The translations under genes and the position numbers were made by a program. Positions 1 to 6,396 of a stretch of 20,141 bases of DNA are shown here, in pieces. The stretch is from a virus. The notes under the pieces were generated by a model. That model saw only the letters and a list, made by a program, of their open reading frames with translations. It did no database searches and had not been told where the DNA came from. Position 1 is the stretch's first letter, and every line of letters begins with the position of its first letter. The stretch spans positions 1-20,141 of IMG/VR virus record IMGVR_UViG_3300009151_000523. One strand, 5' to 3'.

Positions 1-92
1 GATTGAAATATGCATTTGATGGTAAGTTAGTTGAGTACTACAAATTATTCATATCAGATATCCACGAAAAACTCAACAGGGAAACGGACTAA
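1..92 (+). CDS. C-terminal end of an unidentified protein (partial)
   Basis: An open frame enters from the left edge (first full codon at base 3) and stops with TAA at 90-92. The 29 visible residues (LKYAFDGKLVEYYKLF... ending KLNRETD) are mixed and charged, with no recognisable motif. The stop overlaps the next start in a TAATG junction, the usual coupling in this genome, which supports it being a real gene end. Function cannot be assigned. Confidence 0.6.
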   Translation, partial: LKYAFDGKLVEYYKLFISDIHEKLNRETD

Positions 93-211
93 TGCAGACT
101 GCTTGTATAGTAACCCAATTCATCATATTTACTTTGTTTTTAATCATGTATATACCAATAGCATTATTTTGTAGTGTTGCCTATGATGCTTTAATATCTA
201 AAAAAGTATAG
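92..211 (+). CDS. Small single-span membrane protein, 39 aa
   Basis: ATG at 92 overlaps the preceding stop (TAATG), and the frame ends with TAG at 209-211. The product begins MQTACIVTQF and has one strongly hydrophobic stretch, about residues 5-30, then a short tail ending in SKKV. It looks like a one-pass inner-membrane micro-protein. It is the last plus-strand gene before a hairpin and the convergent holin gene, so a lysis-related role is conceivable but is only suggested by position. No family recognised. Confidence 0.6.
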   Translation: MQTACIVTQFIIFTLFLIMYIPIALFCSVAYDALISKKV

Positions 212-214
212 TAC

Positions 215-251
215 ACGATGCAATATACTCCAGATTTGTATATTGCATCGT
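215..251. terminator. Hairpin between convergent genes, possible bidirectional terminator
   Basis: Bases 215-228 are the exact reverse complement of 238-251: a 14-bp stem (left arm ACGATGCAATATAC) with a 9-nt loop. It sits between the stop of the 39-aa gene and the stop of the minus-strand holin gene, where a shared terminator is expected. There is no clean U-tract on either side, so it may be an mRNA 3'-end stabiliser rather than a classical intrinsic terminator. Confidence 0.6.
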
Positions 252-262
252 ATGTAATACAA

Positions 263-532
263 TTACGCTATTTTTGTGGACTCTAATTTCTCTTTTGTTC
301 TGCCGTGTGTAGTCAAACCAAGTACAGCTCCCATGCTCAAATGATACAACCCTCCACCCTGCAAAGTTATCGCTGAATAAGCAGAGATTGTTTGACCATG
401 ATCATAATATTGCAACATGTTAAATAAAATAGGACCTATCGAAAAATCAAACATACAAATGAAAACATATGACCATGCAAGGGCTGGTCTCCAACCAGTT
501 TGAATCCAGTGTTCTGTCTTTTTAATTACCAT
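263..532 (-). CDS. Phage holin, 3TM gene-transfer-release type
   Basis: An 89-residue protein that recalls the 3TM holin family (GTA_holin_3TM type). The family-like features are a W-x-R-P-A-x-A-W segment (residues 14-20: WRPALAW) entering a hydrophobic span at about 16-37, a central stretch ending in LQGGGLYHL (57-65), a second hydrophobic stretch to about residue 74, and a basic GRTKEK tail (77-82). Holins open the inner membrane at the end of infection so that the endolysin can reach the wall. GGAGAA lies a few bases upstream of the ATG. It is transcribed alone on the minus strand behind a TATAAATA motif, matching late lysis timing. Assignment is from remembered family pattern. Confidence 0.8.
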   Translation of the reverse strand: MVIKKTEHWIQTGWRPALAWSYVFICMFDFSIGPILFNMLQYYDHGQTISAYSAITLQGGGLYHLSMGAVLGLTTHGRTKEKLESTKIA

Positions 533-556
533 GAATTTTCTCCGTAGTTATGCATA

Positions 557-564
557 TATTTATA
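557..564 (-). promoter_or_regulatory. T4-type late promoter for the holin
   Basis: The minus strand reads TATAAATA, the exact T4 late-promoter core, 25 bases upstream of the holin ATG and just before its ribosome-binding site. T4 late promoters need only this -10-like element plus gp55/gp33/gp45, and a gp33-like gene is present in the window. The motif can occur by chance in AT-rich DNA, but its position ahead of a lysis gene is convincing. Confidence 0.7.
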
Positions 565-568
565 AAAG

Positions 569-596
569 TTGACATTTGGTGAAACTATGATATAAT
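569..596 (+). promoter_or_regulatory. Sigma70-like promoter (TTGACA-16-TATAAT)
   Basis: TTGACA at 569-574 and TATAAT at 591-596 are both perfect consensus hexamers with a 16-bp spacer. The expected transcription start is about 603, just before the 52-aa gene at 627. It is divergent from the holin promoter. The same two hexamers with the same 16-bp spacing recur at 4204, 5189 and 15552, so this is a repeated promoter class of this phage. Confidence 0.85.
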
Positions 597-626
597 ACTC
601 ACATATATAATTATTTGGATACACAT

Positions 627-785
627 ATGAGTGAAGAAGAGAAGATATATACAATACCCGAGACACAGTTGTTCAGATTATTAACAGCGTGTAGTAAGAT
701 TAATCGTTGCGAAAATAGAAGAGACAAGTGTGAATGTTTAACCGGAATACCTAAACCACAACGTAAACAGAAGGCTAAAAAATGA
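627..785 (+). CDS. Small cysteine-containing protein, 52 aa
   Basis: ATG at 627, TGA at 783-785, overlapping the next gene's ATG (782) in an ATGA junction. The product begins MSEEEKIYTI and carries four cysteines (residues 22, 28, 35, 37) followed by a basic tail (KPQRKQKAKK). The spacing C-x5-C-x6-C-x-C could bind a metal, but this is only a possibility. It is the first gene of the operon behind the 569-596 promoter, a position where T4-like phages often keep small host-interaction proteins. No family recognised; the ribosome-binding site is weak. Confidence 0.55.
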   Translation: MSEEEKIYTIPETQLFRLLTACSKINRCENRRDKCECLTGIPKPQRKQKAKK

Positions 786-1186
786 ATAAAACTGAAGTGA
801 ATAAATCTGCATTAAGAATCGTATTAGATGACATCAAAATGTTCAATCAACATACCGAAAAAGCAAAGACTGATGTTGAGTATTATCAAAATATCTTATC
901 AGTACTGAATGATGAAAAATTAAGAATCGAATCTGATCTTATCAATGAAGCAGCCAGACGACAACAAGAAGAAATAACACCACTGGACACTAAACCTGTA
1001 GAACGTTTTATAGTTATGCATGATACCGAAGTACAGCGATTAATGGTTGCGATATCCGCGTTCCAAATTAGGACCGGCATTTCCGATTTAATGAAAATCG
1101 TAGAAACGGATTCTGGCATTTCTGTACATTTTGTGGACGGGTCTGTAGTTGAAATTACATCCGGCAGTTTATTCGGTGAATTATGA
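782..1186 (+). CDS. Hypothetical coiled-coil protein, 134 aa
   Basis: It starts inside the stop of the previous gene (ATGA) and ends by overlapping the next ATG at 1183. The first half (about residues 10-70) is rich in charged residues and leucines and should be helical or coiled-coil. The C-terminal 40 residues (ending SGSLFGEL) look like short beta strands. No signal peptide or membrane segment and no family recognised. Tight coupling on both sides argues that it is real and co-translated with the membrane proteins that follow. Confidence 0.7.
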   Translation: MNKTEVNKSALRIVLDDIKMFNQHTEKAKTDVEYYQNILSVLNDEKLRIESDLINEAARRQQEEITPLDTKPVERFIVMHDTEVQRLMVAISAFQIRTGISDLMKIVETDSGISVHFVDGSVVEITSGSLFGEL

Positions 1187-1386
1187 AAAATTGTACTAAT
1201 GATTTGTTTGTAAGGTTGGTGGGCTACACATCAGTAGTGGCTGTGGTATCTATACCACTTGGTGCGTGGGCTACACACGTTATTACTTGTATTCAGAAAG
1301 AAGAGTGGGTATTCTTGATTGCTGGAGCTATTGCAGCTCCAGTAGGTATCGTACATGGTATTGGTATTTGGTTTGGTGCTTGGTAA
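1183..1386 (+). CDS. Small two-span membrane protein, 67 aa
   Basis: ATG at 1183 overlaps the upstream stop (ATGA), and its own TAA at 1384-1386 overlaps the next ATG (TAATG). Two hydrophobic segments (about residues 11-35 and 42-66) are separated by a short polar loop (QKEEW), a compact helical hairpin with a glycine-rich second helix. Its role is unknown. The opposite-strand and third-frame reading frames over the same bases are shadows: the coupled junctions identify this frame as the gene. Confidence 0.65.
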   Translation: MKNCTNDLFVRLVGYTSVVAVVSIPLGAWATHVITCIQKEEWVFLIAGAIAAPVGIVHGIGIWFGAW

Positions 1387-1652
1387 TGAAACGATATAAT
1401 TGTGTAGGTGGTCCCGTTGATATGGAAGAAGATAAAAATGGGTATTGGGTGACGTGGGAAGACTATAATTTGTCTGAGCTGACTCATAACAAATGTATGG
1501 AGAAGACTCATAGGGCATATGATGAAAAGGTGTCGACTATCGTATACGAACACGACAATGAAGTTCAAGATACTGTCGACAAGTTAAGATTCACGGTACT
1601 AATGATGTCTGCAGTAATCTTCGGGTGTTTTGCTGCACTAATATTCTCATAG
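1386..1652 (+). CDS. Tail-anchored-like small protein, 88 aa (paralogue of next gene)
   Basis: The open frame extends upstream to 1266, but the ATG at 1386 is chosen because it overlaps the previous stop as TAATG. The product begins MKRYNCVGGP, has an acidic ED-x-NG-x-WV-x-x-x-DYN motif near the N-terminus, a charged helical middle, and one hydrophobic segment at the very end (about residues 68-88). It resembles the next protein in both motif and layout, so the two are probably a tandem duplication. A single C-terminal helix would leave the N-terminal part in the cytoplasm. No known family. Confidence 0.65.
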   Translation: MKRYNCVGGPVDMEEDKNGYWVTWEDYNLSELTHNKCMEKTHRAYDEKVSTIVYEHDNEVQDTVDKLRFTVLMMSAVIFGCFAALIFS

Positions 1653-1660
1653 GAAATGGT

Positions 1661-1999
1661 ATGAAACGATATAAACAACATTATATTGGCGTGGGTAGAA
1701 TGCAAGAAGACGAAAATGGTCAATGGGTTAGTTTGGATGATTATAATCATTGTAGTGATTCATGGGCCAGATTAGATCTTACGATATATGACCTTATCAC
1801 AAATCATGCTGCCGAATTGAAAACTCATAGGAAAGTATTTGATGATGATTTGCTAGAAATTCAACTAGCATGGCAAGCAGATATGGATACGCACGATAGA
1901 CTGAAATTAAGAAACGACATTTTATTCTGGTTAATGACTACAGCATTTATGATAAATTTAGCCGTAATAATTGCCAAACTAGCGGAGATATTGATATAA
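1661..1999 (+). CDS. Tail-anchored-like small protein, 112 aa (paralogue of previous gene)
   Basis: The start is set at ATG 1661, preceded by AGGAAA at the proper distance and giving the same MKRY beginning as the previous gene; the frame itself is open from further upstream. Near the N-terminus it has the shared motif QEDENGQWVSLDDYN (compare EEDKNGYWVTWEDYN in the neighbour). A charged helical middle follows and a C-terminal hydrophobic helix (about residues 90-112). Its TAA overlaps the next ATG at 1999. Function unknown; the shared motif and layout suggest duplication and divergence. Confidence 0.65.
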   Translation: MKRYKQHYIGVGRMQEDENGQWVSLDDYNHCSDSWARLDLTIYDLITNHAAELKTHRKVFDDDLLEIQLAWQADMDTHDRLKLRNDILFWLMTTAFMINLAVIIAKLAEILI

Positions 2000-2286
2000 T
2001 GAACACAAATAACACTAAACGACCATACGTCAGAAAAGTTAAGGTAGACCTAGTTGTTGAGCCGATTGTGGAAGCACCGATAGTTGCTAAACGTGCATAT
2101 ACAAAGAAAGCGAATAAGCTACCAAAAATCGATGAGATTAGTGAGTTATATTCATCATTGCAGCGCAATCACAAAGATTATTATGATCTACAATTAAGAT
2201 ATAGTAAGATATTCACGTTATTAGGAATCTCTACTGCATTTAATGTTGCTGCATCGGTATTACTTGCTATTGTAGGATTGAAATAA
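1999..2286 (+). CDS. Basic protein with C-terminal membrane helix, 95 aa
   Basis: It starts inside the previous stop codon (ATAATG). The N-terminal third is basic and proline/valine-rich (KRPYVRKVK ... KRAYTKKANK), the middle is a polar helix, and the last 25 residues or so (LLGISTAFNVAASVLLAIVGLK) form a hydrophobic anchor. It is the third consecutive protein here with a C-terminal membrane helix. The basic arm could touch nucleic acid or acidic lipid headgroups; that is speculation. No family recognised. Confidence 0.65.
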   Translation: MNTNNTKRPYVRKVKVDLVVEPIVEAPIVAKRAYTKKANKLPKIDEISELYSSLQRNHKDYYDLQLRYSKIFTLLGISTAFNVAASVLLAIVGLK

Positions 2287-3267
2287 TTGAAAAATGAACA
2301 TACAACTCCAATGCAATGTTACTATGATTTATTGCAGAATATATTAGATCATGGTAATGAATGCGACGATAGGACAGGTACAGGGACCCTGTCATTATTT
2401 GGGAAGCATCTTGAGTTTGATCTAAAAGAAGGGTTTCCACTACTGCCCGGTAAGTTTACTTCCTTCAATATGATTGCTAATGAATTGTTATGGTTCCTTT
2501 CAGGAAGTACCAACAATGAAGAATTGAGAAAATTGAATGGTAATGATAAACCAACTATTTGGGAAGAGTGGGCAGATGAGGATGGTGACCTCGGACGTAT
2601 TTATGGTTACCAATGGAGGCATTGGTGGTGTGACGGTGAAAATAATGTTGACCAGATTGCTGATCTTATCGCTGGACTAAGGGAAAGACCATTCAGCCGT
2701 AGACACATTGTTTCTGCATGGAATGTTGCTGATCTTCCGGATGAAACCATATCACCACAAGATAATGTTGGTATTGGCAAAATGGCATTAGCACCTTGCC
2801 ACGCATTCTTTCAGTTTGGTGTGAGGAAGTTATCGTTCCAAGAGAGAGTTAAGTATTGTACATCAGATATCCAACCGTCCGAATATTATTCTGAAGCATA
2901 CTCAAAAATCATGGATAATTTTCATACTCCGAAGTATGCTTTGAGTTGTCATTTATATCAACGCAGCGGAGATGCTTTTTTGGGAATTTGCGCAAATATT
3001 TCCAGTTATGCCCTGTTAACTCATATGATTGCTAATGTTACCGAAATGATACCAGATAATCTCCATATGTCCTTTGGTGATAGTCATATCTACAAAAATC
3101 ATATAGAACAGACCCATGAATTATTAAGTAGGGATCTAGAACTATATCCATTACCAACATTGGAGATTGATAAGAAATATAGTTCAATAGATGATTTTAC
3201 TATGGATAGTTTCAATGTTGTTGGATATAATTCACACCCAAGAATTCATGCACCAATATCGGTGTGA
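2287..3267 (+). CDS. thyA: Thymidylate synthase
   Basis: Converts dUMP to dTMP using methylene-tetrahydrofolate, supplying phage DNA synthesis together with the DHFR gene downstream. Visible ThyA signatures: DDRTGTGT (27-34), the IWEEWADEDGDLG-x-x-YG-x-QWR block (91-111), SRRHIVSAWNV (137-147), catalytic cysteine in LAPCHAFFQF (Cys171), YQRS-x-D-x-FLG (224-233) and the HPRIHAP end. At 326 residues it is longer than the usual ~264, mainly from a ~35-residue insertion between CHAFFQF and ALSCHLYQRS. The usual Cys after QRS is Gly228, and PLVTTK is PLLPGK. A TTG start at 2287 is chosen for its AGGA 9 bases upstream and its position directly after the previous stop; ATG 2311 is the alternative. 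Unlike T4 td, no intron interrupts it. Confidence 0.95.
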   Translation: MKNEHTTPMQCYYDLLQNILDHGNECDDRTGTGTLSLFGKHLEFDLKEGFPLLPGKFTSFNMIANELLWFLSGSTNNEELRKLNGNDKPTIWEEWADEDGDLGRIYGYQWRHWWCDGENNVDQIADLIAGLRERPFSRRHIVSAWNVADLPDETISPQDNVGIGKMALAPCHAFFQFGVRKLSFQERVKYCTSDIQPSEYYSEAYSKIMDNFHTPKYALSCHLYQRSGDAFLGICANISSYALLTHMIANVTEMIPDNLHMSFGDSHIYKNHIEQTHELLSRDLELYPLPTLEIDKKYSSIDDFTMDSFNVVGYNSHPRIHAPISV

Positions 3268-3353
3268 TATTATTTTGGAGTAAATGAAAATCCTAGTTCA
3301 CGATAGGTCTTTCCTATAATACCGTCACAAATTTCTATATAGGATACTATATT

Positions 3354-3512
3354 ATGTTAAGCACTAAAGAAGAAAGAGATACATATAATTTCTTATTAAA
3401 AGATATACAAATTCGTCCGCCACTAGAACGGCTTAGGGCGATACAGCACCTGAGAGAGTTCTTGGACGTCATTGGTCACGCCGAAGACGATGATAATGAT
3501 TTGTTTTTATGA
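3354..3512 (+). CDS. Small acidic-tailed protein, 52 aa
   Basis: ATG at 3354, preceded by AGGA, with a stop overlapping the DHFR start as ATGA (3509-3512). The product begins MLSTKEERDT, has a leucine- and arginine-rich helical middle (RPPLERLRAIQHLREFL) and an acidic end (EDDDNDLFL). It is sandwiched between thyA and the DHFR gene and translationally coupled to the latter, so a link to nucleotide metabolism is possible, but nothing in the sequence shows it. The bases before it (3268-3353) contain only a decayed or leader-length frame. Confidence 0.6.
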   Translation: MLSTKEERDTYNFLLKDIQIRPPLERLRAIQHLREFLDVIGHAEDDDNDLFL

Positions 3513-3985
3513 TAACACTAATAGCAGCAGTATCAGATAACGGTATAATTGGAGATAGCACACTAGATTCTATGCCGTGGCATTGTAAAGATGAGCTAAG
3601 ACAATTCAGAACAATTACTATGGGTGGTACTCTGGTAATGGGTAGGGTAACGGCAGAACAGGTAGGAAAACTTCCTGGCCGTGAGGCTATTGTGTTATCA
3701 CGAGATCCAGAGTACAAGCTTGATGGTTTCACACCCATGTCCACTGAGAAGTTTCTATTAGAAAGTGAAGCGGCAGCAGCAGGTAGATACTATATTTGTG
3801 GTGGTGCTGAGATATACAAACAGCTATTACCATACTGTGATAATATGATCATATCGTATATGAAGTTTGAATGCTCCGGTGATGTTCTTATGCCAGAATT
3901 ACCATTAGATATCTTTTTTGTTTCAAACTACACCAAACACGAAGAATTTGTGACATACCACTATTATAAGAACTCAATGAAATGA
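3509..3985 (+). CDS. folA: Dihydrofolate reductase
   Basis: Reduces dihydrofolate, regenerating the cofactor consumed by thymidylate synthase; in T4 the equivalent gene is frd. At 158 residues it is the usual DHFR size. Visible signatures: the MITLIAAVSDNGIIG start, MPWHCKDEL with the catalytic acid most likely Glu29 (five residues after Trp24, as Asp27 in E. coli), the cofactor motif VMGRVT (43-48), LPGREAIVLSR (55-65) and YICGGAEIYKQLLP (95-108). The ATG overlaps the upstream stop (ATGA). The enzyme should be active as far as these residues show. Gene order thyA - small ORF - DHFR forms a thymidylate cassette. Confidence 0.93.
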   Translation: MITLIAAVSDNGIIGDSTLDSMPWHCKDELRQFRTITMGGTLVMGRVTAEQVGKLPGREAIVLSRDPEYKLDGFTPMSTEKFLLESEAAAAGRYYICGGAEIYKQLLPYCDNMIISYMKFECSGDVLMPELPLDIFFVSNYTKHEEFVTYHYYKNSMK

Positions 3986-4014
3986 CATATATATAATTCT
4001 ATTTAAGGACCATA

Positions 4015-4203
4015 ATGATAAGTTTTATAGTAGGACAATCGTGTGCGGATTACATTGAGACACTGAATAGATTAGACAAAACGCCACTGAAATTACCAGA
4101 ACTCAATGAAGATGGTTTTTACAATTGGAAAGTAAATAAACATCAAGAATACCTCCCAAGAAAAGTTTATAACAATAATGTGTTAGAACTTCATCACGAA
4201 TAG
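4015..4203 (+). CDS. Hypothetical protein, 62 aa
   Basis: ATG at 4015 with AAGGA upstream; TAG at 4201-4203, one base before the next promoter. The product begins MISFIVGQSC and is polar afterwards, with no membrane segment and no recognised motif. It closes the thyA/DHFR operon. A 29-bp gap after the DHFR gene contains TATATAAT but no -35 at a suitable distance, so I take it as co-transcribed. Confidence 0.55.
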   Translation: MISFIVGQSCADYIETLNRLDKTPLKLPELNEDGFYNWKVNKHQEYLPRKVYNNNVLELHHE

Positions 4204-4231
4204 TTGACAATTATAAGGATGGTGTTATAAT
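4204..4231 (+). promoter_or_regulatory. Sigma70-like promoter for DNA ligase (TTGACA-16-TATAAT)
   Basis: Perfect TTGACA at 4204-4209 and TATAAT at 4226-4231 with a 16-bp spacer begin immediately after the stop of the 62-aa gene. The expected start of transcription is about 4238, 23 bases before the ligase ATG. The -10 element lies in the centre of an inverted repeat (4214-4243). Confidence 0.88.
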
Positions 4232-4243
4232 AACCCATCCTTA
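4214..4243. repeat. Inverted repeat enclosing the ligase promoter -10
   Basis: TAAGGATGG (4214-4222) pairs perfectly with CCATCCTTA (4235-4243), and GTTAT (4224-4228) pairs with ATAAC (4230-4234) after a one-base bulge, so almost the whole element is palindromic. As RNA from upstream transcription it would form a stable hairpin at the operon end; as DNA it could be an operator. The right arm ends near the predicted transcription start. Confidence 0.75.
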
Positions 4244-4260
4244 ATCAAAAGAGAATTATT

Positions 4261-5160
4261 ATGATACCAAACTTCAAACCTATGTTGTCGGCAAAACTAG
4301 ACAAACCATCATTCCCATACTTAGCATCACCTAAATTAGATGGCATACGCTGTGTAATTGTAGATGGTGTTGCATTGAGTAGAACACTTAAGCCTATTCC
4401 CAATAAGCATATTCAATCTATACTTGGATCTATCTTGTTGAATGGCTTAGATGGAGAGATTATTTGCGGCAGTCCCACTGACCCGGAATGCTTTAGAAAT
4501 ACAACCACTGTTGTTATGTCACATGACAAGGTTGAGGATTTTACCTTTCATGTATTTGATGAGTTTACACACCACAAGCTCCGATTTTCGACACGTTTAT
4601 TTTTAGCGGAAGATAGAGTTGTGTCAATACAGTGCGGACCATCTATTGAAGGCAAACATATAAAGACAGTTCCGCACCATATGGTAAATACCCAAGAAGA
4701 GTTTGATGCAGCGGAAGTTATGTTCCTTACTTTAGGTTATGAAGGAATGATGGGTAGAAAACCTGATGGACATTACAAATTTGGGCGCACAACGGTTAAA
4801 GAGAACATATTGATTAAGGTCAAACGATTTTCTGATAGTGAGGCTGAAGTTATCGGAATGGAAGAGCTAATGCACAACGATAACGAGAAATTGGTTAACG
4901 AATTGGGTAGAAGCAAACGTTCATCACATCAAGATGGTAAACGTGCTGCCGGAACAATGGGTGCATTAGTTGTCAGAGATGTTGAGACAGGTATCGAGTT
5001 TAATATCGGGACAGGGTTTGATGCGGCGCAGCGTGATGAGATATGGGAAAATAGAGACAGCACTATAGGTAAGATATTAACCTATAAATCTTTCCACATT
5101 GGAGTCAAAGAAAAACCCAGACACCCAGTGTTTAAGTTCTGGCGCACCATCGGATTTTGA
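4261..5160 (+). CDS. ATP-dependent DNA ligase
   Basis: Seals nicks in DNA during phage replication and repair. The 299-residue protein has the nucleotidyltransferase motifs in order: I, SPKLDGIR with adenylated Lys25; Ia around SRTLKPIPNKH (40-50); III, LDGEI with Glu66; IIIa, FHVFDEF (96-102); IV, EGMMGRK (161-167); V, LIKVKRF with Lys186/188. A C-terminal OB-fold domain follows (MGALVVRDVETG..., FHIGVKEKPRHPVFKFWR). This is the short two-domain ligase type, much smaller than the T4 gene 30 ligase, so orthology to gene 30 is not claimed. It is alone between two promoters. Confidence 0.93.
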   Translation: MIPNFKPMLSAKLDKPSFPYLASPKLDGIRCVIVDGVALSRTLKPIPNKHIQSILGSILLNGLDGEIICGSPTDPECFRNTTTVVMSHDKVEDFTFHVFDEFTHHKLRFSTRLFLAEDRVVSIQCGPSIEGKHIKTVPHHMVNTQEEFDAAEVMFLTLGYEGMMGRKPDGHYKFGRTTVKENILIKVKRFSDSEAEVIGMEELMHNDNEKLVNELGRSKRSSHQDGKRAAGTMGALVVRDVETGIEFNIGTGFDAAQRDEIWENRDSTIGKILTYKSFHIGVKEKPRHPVFKFWRTIGF

Positions 5161-5188
5161 GTAATAACTACTTATATCTAGTCAATAC

Positions 5189-5216
5189 TTGACATTTATC
5201 ATATTAGTGATATAAT
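5189..5216 (+). promoter_or_regulatory. Sigma70-like promoter for the cobS operon (TTGACA-16-TATAAT)
   Basis: TTGACA at 5189-5194 and TATAAT at 5211-5216, with a 16-bp spacer, lie between the ligase stop and the cobS ATG at 5251. A second TATAAT follows at 5221-5226 but lacks a spaced -35. The predicted start is about 5223. The core sits inside an inverted repeat, as at 4204 and 15552. Confidence 0.87.
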
Positions 5217-5222
5217 ATGATA
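5197..5222. repeat. Inverted repeat enclosing the cobS promoter -10
   Basis: TATCATATTA (5197-5206) is the exact reverse complement of TAATATGATA (5213-5222), leaving a 6-base loop. The left arm begins two bases after the -35 hexamer and the right arm covers the end of the -10 hexamer and the six bases after it. The arm sequence is unlike that of the other promoter repeats, so the architecture rather than the sequence is conserved. Confidence 0.7.
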
Positions 5223-5250
5223 TAATTTTTTAAACAGCGAGAAATATATA

Positions 5251-6396
5251 ATGGCATTAACAGTGAAACAGAAAGAGTTTATCGTGGCGGCACAATCTAT
5301 CTATGGAGTAAATGCCGTAGTTACACGGGAAGATATTGATCATGTTGTTGAGGTGTTGGGTGCCCCGTATCCTCATTGGTTAATCAACAAATCAGAATAT
5401 CGTGTTGGTCGCGGGGAGTATCAAATTCCTACACTAGATGAAACATTAATCACAGAAGCTATTATGACAAAAGAACAAACCACTATTAGTTTAGCTCCAC
5501 CAGCTTTACATTTCCGACAACCAAAGATGATTGATGAGTCAGCACCAACAGTGCCAACGAAATATGTTGACTATGTGCCATTCGGATTCCATAAAGATTT
5601 GGTTACTGTAGTCAAATCTAGAGAATTCTATCCTGTATTCATCACTGGTCTCAGTGGTAACGGCAAAACCCTAATGGCTGAACAGGTGTGCGCGCAGTTG
5701 AAACGTGAGTGTATTCGTGTCAATGTTAGTGTTGAAACCGATGAATCTGATTTGATCGGCAGCAATACCCTTATTGATGGTAACGTGGTATTCCGTGATG
5801 GTCCTGTTATTACTGCGATGAAACGTGGTGCGGTCCTATTAGTGGATGAGGTTGATCGTGGTAATGGTGCTAAGTTGATGTGTTTGCAGGGTATCCTTGA
5901 AGGTGCCTCGTACTATAACAAGAAGACTGGTGAAATGATTCATCCTAAAGATGGATTCAACATTATCGCTACTGCTAACACAAAGGGCAAGGGTTCTGAA
6001 GATGGAAACTATCTATCACAGATACTTGACTCTGCTTTCTTGGAACGTTTCGTTATTACTATCGAGCAAGAATTTCCTGATGCTAATACCGAGAAGAAGA
6101 TTTTATCATCATTGATTGCCGATACAGCATTCATTGATGAATTGGTTCAGTGGGCAGATGTTATCAGGAAAACTTATATGGAGGGGGCTATTGACGAAAT
6201 CATAAGTACTCGTAGACTTGTTCATATTGCTAAGTCATATAATATCTTTGGTGATAAGATGAAAGCTATTAAATTATGTACTAATCGTTTTGATGATGAG
6301 ACCAAAGCTGGTTTCCTTGACCTGTATGCTAAGATGACAGTTGAACCTGATGTAGAAGTTGAAACATTTGCAGAGGTGGTTGATCATGGATTCTGA
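5251..6396 (+). CDS. cobS: CobS-like MoxR/AAA+ ATPase
   Basis: An AAA+ ATPase of the type annotated as cobaltochelatase subunit CobS in many T4-like phages. N-terminal domain with the phage CobS pattern YPHWLIN...YRVGRGEY (40-57), then Walker A GLSGNGKT (133-140), Walker B VLLVDE (195-200), sensor region IIATANTKGKG (Asn243) and LDSAFLERF with a likely arginine finger (Arg266). 381 residues. Bacterial CobS works with CobT and CobN in inserting cobalt into the B12 ring; no CobT or CobN is seen here, so in the phage it may instead act as a general MoxR-type remodelling ATPase. First gene of a ten-gene operon. Ribosome-binding site is weak (GCGAGAAA). Confidence 0.88.
   Translation: MALTVKQKEFIVAAQSIYGVNAVVTREDIDHVVEVLGAPYPHWLINKSEYRVGRGEYQIPTLDETLITEAIMTKEQTTISLAPPALHFRQPKMIDESAPTVPTKYVDYVPFGFHKDLVTVVKSREFYPVFITGLSGNGKTLMAEQVCAQLKRECIRVNVSVETDESDLIGSNTLIDGNVVFRDGPVITAMKRGAVLLVDEVDRGNGAKLMCLQGILEGASYYNKKTGEMIHPKDGFNIIATANTKGKGSEDGNYLSQILDSAFLERFVITIEQEFPDANTEKKILSSLIADTAFIDELVQWADVIRKTYMEGAIDEIISTRRLVHIAKSYNIFGDKMKAIKLCTNRFDDETKAGFLDLYAKMTVEPDVEVETFAEVVDHGF

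Noticed and set aside
1266-1385. Upstream extension of the 88-aa ORF to an earlier ATG
   Set aside because: Overlaps the well-coupled 67-aa gene in another frame and gives a tyrosine/serine/arginine-rich sequence unlike the body; TAATG at 1386 is the natural start.
3284-3319. Eleven-codon ORF (MKILVHDRSFL) with a perfect GGAG site after thyA
   Set aside because: Too short to support as a gene; could be a leader peptide or the remnant of a lost gene between thyA and the 52-aa ORF, but nothing distinguishes these.
3983-4014. Possible promoter TATATAAT before the 62-aa gene
   Set aside because: No -35 hexamer at 15-19 bp; simple AT-rich sequence is sufficient explanation.
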